From NCBI GenBank assembly GCA_005788175.1, contig SXYX01000008.1, forward strand, positions 25,125-89,124: a stretch of 64,000 nt of DNA, read 5' to 3'. Position 1 is the stretch's first letter; the number at the start of each line of letters is the position of its first letter. This document shows positions 8,097 through 17,290 of this stretch, one piece after another. The position numbers and the translations under genes are program-made. The notes under the pieces are model-generated. The model had not been told where the DNA came from, made no database searches, and saw only the letters and a list, made by a program, of their open reading frames with translations. The stretch is from Acidobacteriota bacterium. GTDB lineage: Bacteria > Acidobacteriota > Holophagae > Holophagales > Holophagaceae.

Positions 8097-9145
8097 GAAT
8101 GCACGTGGATAAGATTGGCTCAGTAACTCGTAATTTAAAACTAGGTCGCACCCTGACACTTTCTGACCAGATATTGATACAACCAGGCTCTGTTGTAGCC
8201 TGCAGAGTTCATGGAGAAAAATCAACATATAATCAACTCGAAGATCCCCATGGTCGACTTGTCACTCTTCATCAAGGAGATCTTGTCATTGGTGCTTTAG
8301 GGCATCGTAATGCACTTCATGGATATGAAGGTGTAATGCCAACTCATCTTAACGTAGGAGACACAATTAATATGTTGAATATGGGTGGTGTGATGGGACT
8401 TTGTCAATCTCACAATCCCGACGTAGGGGCTCCCTTTCAACTAGAAGTTCTAGGTCAGGTGATGCTATTCCCTGAATTTCAATCCCGTGTGGGTCAACCT
8501 GCGCATATTGCCATGGGGGCTCTTCAACCTCGAGATTTAACCGTAAATTGTCCCATCATCTATATAGCAGGAACCTGTATGAATGCTGGGAAAACTGCCG
8601 CATGTTGCGCTATTATTCGTAATTTTTCTCAACGCGGTCTCAGAATAGGTGGCGTGAAACTCACTGGGGTTTCACTTCAGCGCGATATTTTAAGCATGCG
8701 GGACTATGGAGCATCCGAAATTCTAGATTTCACAGACGCTGGGATTGTCTGTACGTCTAAAGAAACTGCGGCCTCGACCGCCAAGACATTATTGACAGCT
8801 ATGTCTGAGATGGAGGTAGATCTCATCGTTGCTGAAACAGGTGACGGAATTCTAGGTGAGTATGGCGTCCAATCTATTCTCAGTGATCCTGCTTTGAAAG
8901 AATTAACTTCGGCTTTTATTCTTTGCGCAAATGATCCCGTAGGTGCCCTAGGAGGCTCGGAGACTGTACGAAAAGAATTTGGAATTAATGTAGATATCAT
9001 AGCGGGTCCTGTGACAGATAATCGAGTTGGAGAACGTTTCATAGAATCTTTAGGGCTCCCCGCTCGTAATGCCCGCAGCAATCCGAAAGCACTTGGCGAT
9101 CTTGCATTTGATATTTGTTACCCCACAACAACGGTTGGCGTATGA
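8093..9145 (+). CDS. P-loop protein of unknown function inside the arg operon
   Basis: 350 residues, no family I can name with certainty. Residues 1-150 form a beta-rich N-terminal domain with many glycines. A Walker A loop, GTCMNAGKT, lies at about residues 161-169 and starts a SIMIBI-like NTPase domain with GGVKLTGVS, an acidic AETGDGILGEYG strand (switch/Walker B region) and a late NDP(V)GALGG segment. The layout recalls DUF1611 and BioD-like proteins; DUF1611 includes the D-glutamate N-acetyltransferase DgcN. It overlaps argG and argC by 4 nt each and so is certainly expressed with arginine synthesis. Since the cluster has no ArgA or ArgJ, a role in making N-acetylglutamate is an attractive but unproved idea; regulation or metabolite repair are alternatives. 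Confidence 0.8.
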   Translation: MRMHVDKIGSVTRNLKLGRTLTLSDQILIQPGSVVACRVHGEKSTYNQLEDPHGRLVTLHQGDLVIGALGHRNALHGYEGVMPTHLNVGDTINMLNMGGVMGLCQSHNPDVGAPFQLEVLGQVMLFPEFQSRVGQPAHIAMGALQPRDLTVNCPIIYIAGTCMNAGKTAACCAIIRNFSQRGLRIGGVKLTGVSLQRDILSMRDYGASEILDFTDAGIVCTSKETAASTAKTLLTAMSEMEVDLIVAETGDGILGEYGVQSILSDPALKELTSAFILCANDPVGALGGSETVRKEFGINVDIIAGPVTDNRVGERFIESLGLPARNARSNPKALGDLAFDICYPTTTVGV

Positions 9146-10131
9146 AAGCAATCATTCTAGGGGCTTCGGGGTACGGCGGTGGCGAATTATTTAGATGGCT
9201 ACTTCAACACCCCAAAATTGAATCTATTGAAGGTACTTCAAGATCAAATGCAGGAAAAACAATCTCTTCTGTACACCCAAATCTTTTAGGAATTGCAGAA
9301 GGAGATTTTCTAGAAAGTATTGATTGGACTAAGTATGTACATGAAGAAAAATTGATAGTCTTCGCATGTATGCCTCATGGCGAATTCAAGGATCAATACT
9401 ATCTTCTTGAAAACGAGTGGGGAAAGCTGGGTTTATCAGAACGTATTCTTTTAATTGATTTATCAGATGACTTTAGAGTAGATTCGCATTTCGTTTATGG
9501 CCTCTCTGAAATTAATAAAGATCAAATCAAAGGATCGCGTCGTATTTCTAACCCAGGTTGTTTTGCCACGGCTCTCCAACTAGGAATTCTGCCACTAGCT
9601 CCTTATCGACCTGAACATATTTTTATAAGTGCTATTACAGGATCGAGTGGTTCGGGGTACTCTGCTAGCTCAACTACGCACCATCCAACTAGATCAAATG
9701 ATTTTAGAGCTTACAAAATGCTATCGCACCAACATGAGGCAGAAATTCTTAATAGTTGTAGTCAGAAAGACTGGAACCCAATTTTATCATTTGTACCTCA
9801 ATCCTCGTCATTAGTTCGTGGCATATTTGCCACAATACAACTAACCCAAAATGAATCTATGAAGGCATCTGATATTCCTATGGTTTTTAAGGATTTTTAT
9901 AGAAATACATTTTTTGTCCGATGGGTGAATGGAACGCCCCGTGTACTAAGCACAGTCGGGTCTAATTTTGCTGATGTCCATGTCATGGTACAAAATGATA
10001 AGGTACTAGTCATGGTAGCTCTTGATAATCTAGGTAAAGGCATGGCCTCCCAAGCGATTCAAAACATGAATCTCGCCTTGGGATTCCCAGAATGGACAGG
10101 TCTTCGTCAAGCCGGGCCCTACCCTCTTTAA
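9142..10131 (+). CDS. argC: N-acetyl-gamma-glutamyl-phosphate reductase
   Basis: 329 residues. The Rossmann start is AIILGASGYGGGELFRWL and the catalytic cysteine is in SNPGCFATALQL (about residue 144). The GSSGSGYSASSTTHHPTRSND stretch is the substrate-binding region. NADPH-dependent reduction of acetylglutamyl phosphate to the semialdehyde. The ATG at 9142 overlaps the stop of the P-loop gene as ATGA and begins exactly at the Rossmann strand; a start nine codons upstream would add an unlikely tail. Last pathway gene of the cluster. Confidence 0.92.
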   Translation: MKAIILGASGYGGGELFRWLLQHPKIESIEGTSRSNAGKTISSVHPNLLGIAEGDFLESIDWTKYVHEEKLIVFACMPHGEFKDQYYLLENEWGKLGLSERILLIDLSDDFRVDSHFVYGLSEINKDQIKGSRRISNPGCFATALQLGILPLAPYRPEHIFISAITGSSGSGYSASSTTHHPTRSNDFRAYKMLSHQHEAEILNSCSQKDWNPILSFVPQSSSLVRGIFATIQLTQNESMKASDIPMVFKDFYRNTFFVRWVNGTPRVLSTVGSNFADVHVMVQNDKVLVMVALDNLGKGMASQAIQNMNLALGFPEWTGLRQAGPYPL

Positions 10132-10151
10132 TATTTTAATTTGGAGATGTT

Positions 10152-11519
10152 ATGAATACACAATTATTAACGAAAGAAGGACTTAGATCTTTTTCTGAAT
10201 CTCAAAGAATATCTTTTGAAAAAGAATTAAAAACTTTAGTTGAAATTCCGAGTATCAGCAGTGATCCAACGAAAACTAAAGATATTCAGCGGTGTGCTCA
10301 AGCAGCCAAAAGCCTCTTTGAGCGTTACGGAGGTCATGCCGAAATACTCGATACCAATGGAAGCCCTATCATTCACGGATGGTTTACTGAAGAATACGAA
10401 AAAACTATCACCGTTTACAATCACATGGATGTCCAGCCTGCAAACGAACCAGAATGGACTGCTGAACCTTTTGAATTTATGGTCAAGGGGGACACTTATC
10501 TGGGACGAGGTACGACTGATGATAAAGGCCCAGCCCTAAGTGCGTTTTTTGGAGCTTTGGCAGTTCGTGAGGCAGGTGTACCAATTAATGTGCATTTTCT
10601 CTGGGAGTTCGAAGAAGAAATCGGTTCTCCTAATTTTGAACAAGGATTAAAAAAACATAAGGATAAATTAAAAACTGATGCCATTGTTGTCAGTGACACA
10701 GTTTGGATTACTCGAGGTAAACCGAGTACTCCCGCAGGTTTAAGAGGTTTAAAGGGCTTTAGATTAACCCTTGAGACAGCTGATCATGATCTGCATAGTG
10801 GTGTTGTTGGGGGGGCGGCTCGAAATCCGCTAACCGAATTAATTACTCTTGTAGGACAAATGGTTGATGGAAATACGGGTCATGTTCTAATACCAGATTT
10901 TTATACTGAGGTTATTCCTCCATCATCCGAAGAGCTTGAAGGATGGCGTGTGAGCGGTTTTACAACCCAAACATTTATGAAAGACCATCAACTTAAAAGT
11001 ATACGTAGTCAAGATCCGATTGACATTCTTACACGCGTCTGGGGGATGCCTACGATGGAAGTACATGGTGTTGTTGGTGGTTACACGGGACCAGGAATCA
11101 AAAGTTCTGTTGCGCCAAGAGCTGAGATCAAACTGTCTTGCCGACTAGTACCTGCCATGAATGAAGCTACTACAATGACTAGAATAAAAGCCTTCGTCCA
11201 ATCCAAAAACCCTGATGTTGTCGTACATGAAGAACACGGATTAGCTCCTTTCAAAGGACATGTCACGGGACCTTACGCAGAAGCAATCCGCGAAGCGTAT
11301 CAATTTGCCTTTGGAGAAACTTGCGTCTTTACTCGTGAGGGTGGAAGTATCGGTGCGGTTAAAACGATGGAAGATATCCTAGGCTCTGAGGTTTACTTCC
11401 TTGGCCTCTCTCTGCCAAGTCATGGCTACCACGCCCCTAATGAAAATTATGATTGGGAGCAAGCAAGTGGAGGTATGGCTGCCTTTGCGCATTATTTCAA
11501 GACTGTCTCTAAAATGTAA
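10152..11519 (+). CDS. M20 family dipeptidase
   Basis: 455 residues, an M20 metallopeptidase of the carnosinase/CNDP-like dipeptidase group. Metal ligands and catalytic residues: YNHMDVQPA (His, Asp), GRGTTDDKGP (bridging Asp), EFEEEIGSPN (Glu-Glu), SDT, and the late His in PSHGYHAPNENY. It has the longer middle domain of dipeptidases, unlike the 358-residue argE product upstream. Probable role: cytosolic cleavage of short peptides. It follows argC by 20 nt and may be the next gene of the same transcript. A role as the second deacylase of the arginine pathway is possible but less likely than for argE. Confidence 0.8.
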   Translation: MNTQLLTKEGLRSFSESQRISFEKELKTLVEIPSISSDPTKTKDIQRCAQAAKSLFERYGGHAEILDTNGSPIIHGWFTEEYEKTITVYNHMDVQPANEPEWTAEPFEFMVKGDTYLGRGTTDDKGPALSAFFGALAVREAGVPINVHFLWEFEEEIGSPNFEQGLKKHKDKLKTDAIVVSDTVWITRGKPSTPAGLRGLKGFRLTLETADHDLHSGVVGGAARNPLTELITLVGQMVDGNTGHVLIPDFYTEVIPPSSEELEGWRVSGFTTQTFMKDHQLKSIRSQDPIDILTRVWGMPTMEVHGVVGGYTGPGIKSSVAPRAEIKLSCRLVPAMNEATTMTRIKAFVQSKNPDVVVHEEHGLAPFKGHVTGPYAEAIREAYQFAFGETCVFTREGGSIGAVKTMEDILGSEVYFLGLSLPSHGYHAPNENYDWEQASGGMAAFAHYFKTVSKM

Positions 11520-11538
11520 AATCTCATAGGGGTCAAGC

Positions 11539-13479
11539 GTGTCTGATATCGAAAGTCTATCGTCAGAATCACGTCATTTTCATCCTTCTCAAGCATTTAA
11601 AAAAATCTCAAATCTGCAAAGTGAATCCTATGCCCTACTTATTAAACAATTTAAAGAGGATCGATTAGGGACCTGGGGGCGACTTGCCCAAGAAGAACTT
11701 ATTTGGGATTCATCTTTTCAAACAGTTTATAGTGGGTCTTTTGAAAATCCTCAATGGTTTGAAGAAGGTCGGCTTAATGCATCAGTCCAATGTTTGGATC
11801 GTTGGATCAATACTAACAAATTTCATAAGATAGCTCTTGTCTTTGAGGGAGAACCTGGAGATGAGAGGAGTCTGACGTACGAAGAGCTTCTTGATCAAGT
11901 TATCCGAATGACCGCTGCTCTTCGTAACTTAGGTATTCAGAAAGGGGATCGAGTCGCTATTTACTTACCGCTGATTCCCGAAATGATTATTGCTGTATTG
12001 GCCTGTGCGCGTCTAGGTGCTACTCATTCTGTTGTCTTCGCAGGATTTTCTGCTGAATCTTTATCAAACCGAATCAATGACGCAGGAGCGCGCTTGCTTA
12101 TTACGGCCGATGGTAGCTGGCGCAAGGGAGAGCAACTTCCCTTAAAAAAAATCTCAGATCAGGCCGTATCTCAATCTCCAACAATCGAAAAAGTATTGGT
12201 TGTCCAACGAACAAAACAAGACGTTTTTATGGATCCCCAAAGAGATCTTTGGTTATCAGATATTTTAAATAATGCAGATATTTCTAGGGGATACCCTGAA
12301 AGCGTGGCAGCAGAACATCCTTTATTCTTACTGTATACGTCGGGATCAACTGGAAAACCCAAAGGAATACAACATGGGACGGCAGGTTATCTTTTGTGGT
12401 CTAAGTTAACTACTCGGTGGGTTCTTGATTTAAAGCCTACAGACGTATATTGGTGTACAGCAGATGTAGGTTGGATTACAGGGCATAGCTATGTCATTTA
12501 TGGTCCACTTCAGGAAGGAGGTACTGTTTTCATCTATGAGGGCAGCCCTGTTCACCCTGAACCAGATCGTTTTTGGCGCATGATCGAAAAATATCGTATC
12601 TCTATTTTTTATACTGCCCCAACGGCCATTAGAACCTTCATCAGACTTGGTACTGAATATCTAAAGAAGCATGACCTTTCTTCTTTGAGGCTCTTGGGCT
12701 CCGTAGGAGAACCCATTAATCCTGAGGCCTGGCTTTGGTATTTCCAAGAAGTAGGTGGTGGGAGATGCCCAATCGTCGATACCTGGTGGCAAACCGAGAC
12801 TGGGGGGATAATGATCGCTCCGATTCCCGGAGTTCATACCACTATTCCCGGAAGTGCTATTCAGCCCTTACCTGGAATTGAAATTGATATTCAAGATCGA
12901 GAAGGTCGATCACAGAATTCTGGATTTTTAGTCATCACTTCTAGTTGGCCCTCTCAACTTAGAGGTATCTGGGGTGATTTCGAGCGATATCACAAAACAT
13001 ATCACAACGAAATTAAGAATGTTTATTTTTCAGGCGATGGAGCCCGTCGAGATCACGAAGGAAATATATGGTTGATGGGTCGAGTGGACGATGTTCTCAA
13101 CGTATCTGGGCATCGCTTGGGAACAGCAGAAATCGAAAGCGCTTTGGTTTCCCATCCCTGCGTAGCCGAGGCAGCAGTCGTAGGACGACCCGATGAAATC
13201 AAGGGAGAAGGTATTGTTGCATTTGTGACTCTCAAATCAGGAGCAATCATCACCCCAGAAGCCCTAAAAGTTCATGTCACACGAGAAATTGGGGCTCTGG
13301 CCCGTCCTGATGATATTCGCTTTGCCGAAGGACTACCCAAAACTCGTAGTGGGAAAATTATGAGGCGCTTGTTAAGAGATTTAGCTCGAGGACAAAACTC
13401 AAATCAGGATACGAGTACTCTCGAAGACCTTAAAGTCATTGAGAAACTTCGTAGCGATAATTCAGACGATGAATCTTAA
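11539..13479 (+). CDS. acsA: Acetyl-CoA synthetase (AMP-forming)
   Basis: 646 residues, full length. The AMP-binding P-loop is YTSGSTGKPKG (about residues 265-275); the adenylate motif YWCTADVGWITGHSY and the DTWWQTETGG acetate-pocket region match true acetate-activating enzymes; the C-terminal hinge and catalytic lysine lie in PKTRSGKIMRR, the site acetylated in homologues. Makes acetyl-CoA from acetate. The start is GTG with AGGGG 6 nt upstream. The deacetylation step of the upstream pathway releases acetate, so placing acs downstream could recycle it to acetyl-CoA (inference). Convergent with and overlapping the phosphorylase gene by 4 nt. Confidence 0.93.
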   Translation: MSDIESLSSESRHFHPSQAFKKISNLQSESYALLIKQFKEDRLGTWGRLAQEELIWDSSFQTVYSGSFENPQWFEEGRLNASVQCLDRWINTNKFHKIALVFEGEPGDERSLTYEELLDQVIRMTAALRNLGIQKGDRVAIYLPLIPEMIIAVLACARLGATHSVVFAGFSAESLSNRINDAGARLLITADGSWRKGEQLPLKKISDQAVSQSPTIEKVLVVQRTKQDVFMDPQRDLWLSDILNNADISRGYPESVAAEHPLFLLYTSGSTGKPKGIQHGTAGYLLWSKLTTRWVLDLKPTDVYWCTADVGWITGHSYVIYGPLQEGGTVFIYEGSPVHPEPDRFWRMIEKYRISIFYTAPTAIRTFIRLGTEYLKKHDLSSLRLLGSVGEPINPEAWLWYFQEVGGGRCPIVDTWWQTETGGIMIAPIPGVHTTIPGSAIQPLPGIEIDIQDREGRSQNSGFLVITSSWPSQLRGIWGDFERYHKTYHNEIKNVYFSGDGARRDHEGNIWLMGRVDDVLNVSGHRLGTAEIESALVSHPCVAEAAVVGRPDEIKGEGIVAFVTLKSGAIITPEALKVHVTREIGALARPDDIRFAEGLPKTRSGKIMRRLLRDLARGQNSNQDTSTLEDLKVIEKLRSDNSDDES

Positions 13480-14288
13480 ACAACAAGATCGCGTATAAAT
13501 TGGCGAACTACTCTCTCGAAATCCTTGGCGGCTTTTTGCCCTGCAGCTAAAACTTCATGGTGATTCAGGGGTATAGGTAACATCCCTGCACCCATATTAC
13601 ATAAGCAACTAATACCTGCCACCTTCAGGCCGGCGTGAGCTGCCGCAATGACCTCTGGTACAGTACTCATGCCAACAGCATCGGCGCCCATATTCCTAAA
13701 TGCATTTATTTCTGCTGGGGTTTCGTAAGAAGGACCCAACACACCGATATACACGCCTTCCTGCATCTTCATACCCACCGATGATGCTGCGGCTGAGATC
13801 TGTTTTCTCAAGGTCGGGTCGTAGACATTCGACATGTCTGGAAATCTTGGACCGATGGGATTATTTGGTCCTAATAAGGGGTTTATTCCTGTGAAGTTGA
13901 TGTGATCTTTGATTATCATCAATTCACCAACTTTGTAATTTGGATTAATCGCACCTGCAGCATTTGTGTGAAGGACCATTTTGACGCCAAGTGCAGCGTA
14001 AAGATGCATAGGAGCTGTCACAATAGACATCGGGTGGCCCTCGTAATAGTGAAATCGGCCCGATTGAAGAACAACTTGCTTGCCCTCAAATTCGCAGAAT
14101 ATCATTTCGCCAGTGTGGCCCTCAACAGTCTGTTCTGGAAATCCTGTTAGGTCGCTAAACCTGACTAAAATACCCTTTAGGGCTTCGGTACTCTTGATGA
14201 GAGAACCCAATCCTGAGCCCAAAATAACGGCAGCATTAGGAATGAATGGTATACGCTTCAACAATATCTCAGAAGCTTTTTGTATCAT
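13476..14288 (-). CDS. Purine nucleoside phosphorylase (trimeric type)
   Basis: 270 residues, the low-molecular-mass inosine/guanosine phosphorylase family (PNP/PunA). Motifs: ILGSGLGSL (phosphate loop), GRFHYYEGH, HTNAAGAIN, GPSYETPAEI and GADAVGMSTVPE, the last giving the purine-site Glu and the Met-Ser pair. Phosphorolysis of purine nucleosides in the cytosol for salvage. The ATG at 14288 lies 5 nt after the lipoprotein stop; a TTG overlapping that stop is the alternative start. Little Shine-Dalgarno is present, so translation probably depends on coupling with the gene before it. Confidence 0.9.
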   Translation of the reverse strand: MIQKASEILLKRIPFIPNAAVILGSGLGSLIKSTEALKGILVRFSDLTGFPEQTVEGHTGEMIFCEFEGKQVVLQSGRFHYYEGHPMSIVTAPMHLYAALGVKMVLHTNAAGAINPNYKVGELMIIKDHINFTGINPLLGPNNPIGPRFPDMSNVYDPTLRKQISAAASSVGMKMQEGVYIGVLGPSYETPAEINAFRNMGADAVGMSTVPEVIAAAHAGLKVAGISCLCNMGAGMLPIPLNHHEVLAAGQKAAKDFERVVRQFIRDLVV

Positions 14289-14293
14289 GGGGA

Positions 14294-16228
14294 TCAATTG
14301 GTTGGGGTTAATGTTACGGTCACAGTATGCGCCGGGAGAGCCGTAAGAGGACTATTGATACGAAATATGAAAGAATGAAGTATGGGATTGCTTGCATTAC
14401 CCAAAAGGACAATACGGATAGGATTTGTAGTTCCAGGATAAATATATTTATAACCAGCTGTTGGAATATCTAAAGAAATAGATCCTGGGGGGAGCGAGAT
14501 AGAGGGCGTAATGGTCAAATAATACGCAGTATCGACCGGTAGCGCCATGCGACCTAAGGTCATTTCACTTTCTGAAGCATTGGGATAGACACCACTTAGA
14601 GTTTTTGCGTTTACCATCGTGAAAGAAATAATAGGTAAGACTGTAGGAGACCCGAAGACATAATTCAAGGAGCTGAAATCTAGAACAAAGTTTGTCACTG
14701 GGATCGAATTAACTAGGGGGCGAGGCCAGACGATATTGAAAGGGCTGAGAAGATTCGTCAGTACGCTATCGGTAAAAATAGCGGCTAGGTCGATTGAATC
14801 ATTGAGTAATTTTGCTTCCTTTAAACGAGATAGTTGGGTGTAAATATTAGGGCAGTCTTTGAGAAGAACATCGTATACAGTAGTAAAATATTTCTGCGTT
14901 TTCAAAATATCTAATTTGGTCCAATCGGCTACATTACCTGGAGAGGTAATTGAGTTGGCTTTCAAAAGAATTTCCCATCCAAGGGCAGTAATAACGGGAG
15001 CTGAATATGGACTTTTATCAGCAGAAGACAAACCGCCAATATTGCGAATATCACGGACCGTTATACCCCCAGAGGAACTATCCGAGAAGTAAGGAGACGC
15101 AAGCGCTTGGGCCACCATCAACTCCGACTGACCCTGAAGATAAGCCAACATAGGATGTAAATGGGTTAATGTAGGGGCTTCGGTTAACGTAGGCATTACT
15201 GGGTAGATACCTTTCATTAAGCGAGTACCAGCTGTCATATTACTCCACATCATATTGCGAGTAACTATACCCATGATGACGGATTCATCCCACGCATCAT
15301 CATTACTCTCAGATCCACCGATTGAACCAAAAACATGAAGGCGTCCAGTCTTTACATCGTAAGCGGAGTTATTACCAGTAGAGGAGACTGGGTATTGACT
15401 CTGGTTATAGTCTACAAAAGTCCCTCTGAGTTCTCTTCGTCCACGAAAGTAATGTAAGTCCAATGTTTCTGAGGACGTACCAACACCAAAAAGATATTCA
15501 ACTTTATAAATAGAATCTAAAATAGCTAAGATGCGACTACCCGAACCTGTCATCTCCATACTGGAAGCTGCAAGTCCCGAAGCAATACCAGTAGATGCAT
15601 CCGCAGAAATATCTGACAAGATCCATTTATCCGACAAGCCAACCGAAAAGTCTACAGTTGCCGTCGTGGCTTTAGTGGTAGCCGAAGGTAAAGGTAGTGT
15701 TGAAGTAGCTAGAGTGCCGTCAACAGCTTTATTAATGGTATATCTCAACCTTTTGGGTGCGGGGACCGTACTTTGAATACCGTTGGGATCTGCAATGATA
15801 TTGATAGGATCCACAGAGCCTAGAATAAACTCTGATGCAAGTTGAATCATGAGAGGCTTATCTTGAGGAAGGGAAAAGGCGTACTTCCCCGTAGAGTCGG
15901 TATAAGTATTAGAAATTAGTTTCCAGTAACTCGATGGAGATCCCACAGTAGGGGTTTCAGTCATGTATTGATAAGCCCGAACATTGACGTTTCTCGCTAG
16001 CTGGGCAGTCAGATATTTTGTTGAGTCTATTTCGAGACCTGTTGGCACGCCTGCAGCATTTTTTAAGAGCTGGATTCGTGTGAATGTAACAGTTCCGCTG
16101 ACAACTGTCGTCGCCTGTGGGGTTGCTGGAGTTGAATCTGCCTGCTTAGAGCAACCTAAAAGACTGAACATGAGGATGAATAAAAAAGATAGCCAGTATT
16201 TATAAAATTGAGATTGCTTCGAGAACAT
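14294..16228 (-). CDS. Large secreted lipoprotein, function unknown
   Basis: 644 residues. The N-terminus is a lipoprotein signal: charged KQSQFYKYW, a hydrophobic run and the lipobox SLLGC with Cys26, so it should be lipidated and membrane-anchored outside the cytoplasm. I chose the ATG at 16228 because AAGG lies 5-6 nt upstream; the frame opens seven codons earlier with no ribosome site. A Thr/Ala/Pro-rich linker follows the cysteine, then a beta-sandwich-like region with VSGTVTFTRIQLL and a SGKYAFSLP pattern like carboxypeptidase-regulatory/SdrD-type repeats (about residues 40-130). The remaining 500 residues, Ser/Thr-rich, are not recognised. It lies between the LysM/M23 gene and the phosphorylase. 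Confidence 0.7.
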   Translation of the reverse strand: MFSKQSQFYKYWLSFLFILMFSLLGCSKQADSTPATPQATTVVSGTVTFTRIQLLKNAAGVPTGLEIDSTKYLTAQLARNVNVRAYQYMTETPTVGSPSSYWKLISNTYTDSTGKYAFSLPQDKPLMIQLASEFILGSVDPINIIADPNGIQSTVPAPKRLRYTINKAVDGTLATSTLPLPSATTKATTATVDFSVGLSDKWILSDISADASTGIASGLAASSMEMTGSGSRILAILDSIYKVEYLFGVGTSSETLDLHYFRGRRELRGTFVDYNQSQYPVSSTGNNSAYDVKTGRLHVFGSIGGSESNDDAWDESVIMGIVTRNMMWSNMTAGTRLMKGIYPVMPTLTEAPTLTHLHPMLAYLQGQSELMVAQALASPYFSDSSSGGITVRDIRNIGGLSSADKSPYSAPVITALGWEILLKANSITSPGNVADWTKLDILKTQKYFTTVYDVLLKDCPNIYTQLSRLKEAKLLNDSIDLAAIFTDSVLTNLLSPFNIVWPRPLVNSIPVTNFVLDFSSLNYVFGSPTVLPIISFTMVNAKTLSGVYPNASESEMTLGRMALPVDTAYYLTITPSISLPPGSISLDIPTAGYKYIYPGTTNPIRIVLLGNASNPILHSFIFRINSPLTALPAHTVTVTLTPTN

Positions 16229-16295
16229 AAACACCTTGGATGTATTCATTTTAATACTGTTTATATAATTCTATAAATAAGATACGGATCATGAA

Positions 16296-17240
16296 TTAGA
16301 AGTTTCTTTTTTTATTAGACGAACCAATTTGAGCGTTATTTGCTTGAAGCTCGATTGGAATTTCTTCTTGATCGTTTAGATAAGGTAGAGGATTTAGAGC
16401 CATTCCTCTAGCACGAAGCTCGAAATGAAGATGATTACCTGAGGCATTTCCTGATTTGCCTACTTCAGCAATTTTTTGACCACGAATAACTTCGGCACCT
16501 TTTACTACATAATTTCTTTTATTGTGTCCATAAACCGTTTCAAACCCATTTCCATGATTAATGACAATATAATTACCTATTTTTGACCCGAAACCTAGAC
16601 GATCTACTGTGCCATCCATGGCGGCATATACATTGGTTCCAGAGGGTGCCGTGAGATCTACTCCTTCATGACTACTTTGATATTTGATTCTTTTTTTTTG
16701 TCCGTTGGATAACTTCACAATTGCAGATCTAATTCTTGGACCCCACGCTGAACTTATCGAACGAGTTTCAACAGGCCACAAGAGATCTATTGTTTCTATG
16801 CTTAGTTTTTTCCTTCCTGAAGCCAAACGACTCGTGAATATAGACGCACGATTCAAATCAGAAGGATTAAGGGGAGCTCCTATAAGATTGATTGAGAGCA
16901 ATCTGAGGGGAACTTCACTGCTAGGAAGCGAAGCTAGTGATTGCCGAGAGACAGGAATAGAAATTTTGTTTTTGCCTTTTTTTATGGATTTACTAGAACT
17001 TGATGGAACTATAATTTTTTGACCCACTCGTATGCGATTGGCATCTAGGTCATCGTTAAGATCTAAGATCGATTGCTGGCTTATGTTCAACTTTTGAGCA
17101 ATACCCGCGAGGGTGTCACCTGGACGAACAGTAACCCATGAAGGGGGACTGTTTTTGGGGGCTTGTGGGTTTGAACCCATTAAGCCCAAAGAGATTAAAC
17201 AAAGGGCCACGCTCATGATCTGCTTAAAGGAAAAAGGCAA
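16296..17240 (-). CDS. LysM-M23 peptidase-like cell-wall protein
   Basis: 314 residues. Signal peptide-like N-terminus (SFKQIMSVALCLISLGLMG), a LysM peptidoglycan-binding domain at about 36-80 (VRPGDTLAGIAQKLNISQQ... VGQKIIVP), a Ser/Lys-rich linker, and a C-terminal M23 LytM-type domain (about 165-285). The zinc ligands are present: H and D of SSHEGVDLTA, and HLHFELR, so it is likely an active endopeptidase rather than a degenerate NlpD/EnvC activator. The start is TTG at 17240 with GGAG 5 nt upstream; an ATG eight codons on would shorten the signal peptide. Probably periplasmic, in septum or wall remodelling. Confidence 0.85.
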   Translation of the reverse strand: MPFSFKQIMSVALCLISLGLMGSNPQAPKNSPPSWVTVRPGDTLAGIAQKLNISQQSILDLNDDLDANRIRVGQKIIVPSSSSKSIKKGKNKISIPVSRQSLASLPSSEVPLRLLSINLIGAPLNPSDLNRASIFTSRLASGRKKLSIETIDLLWPVETRSISSAWGPRIRSAIVKLSNGQKKRIKYQSSHEGVDLTAPSGTNVYAAMDGTVDRLGFGSKIGNYIVINHGNGFETVYGHNKRNYVVKGAEVIRGQKIAEVGKSGNASGNHLHFELRARGMALNPLPYLNDQEEIPIELQANNAQIGSSNKKRNF

Positions 17241-17290
17241 AATATCTCCGGAAAAAACAAGCGAAGCGCGACTAAGGCCTAGCCTTGATT

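Noticed and set aside
14859..16205. Several plus-strand frames of 70-80 codons opposite the lipoprotein
   Set aside because: Antisense shadows without ribosome sites or protein-like composition.
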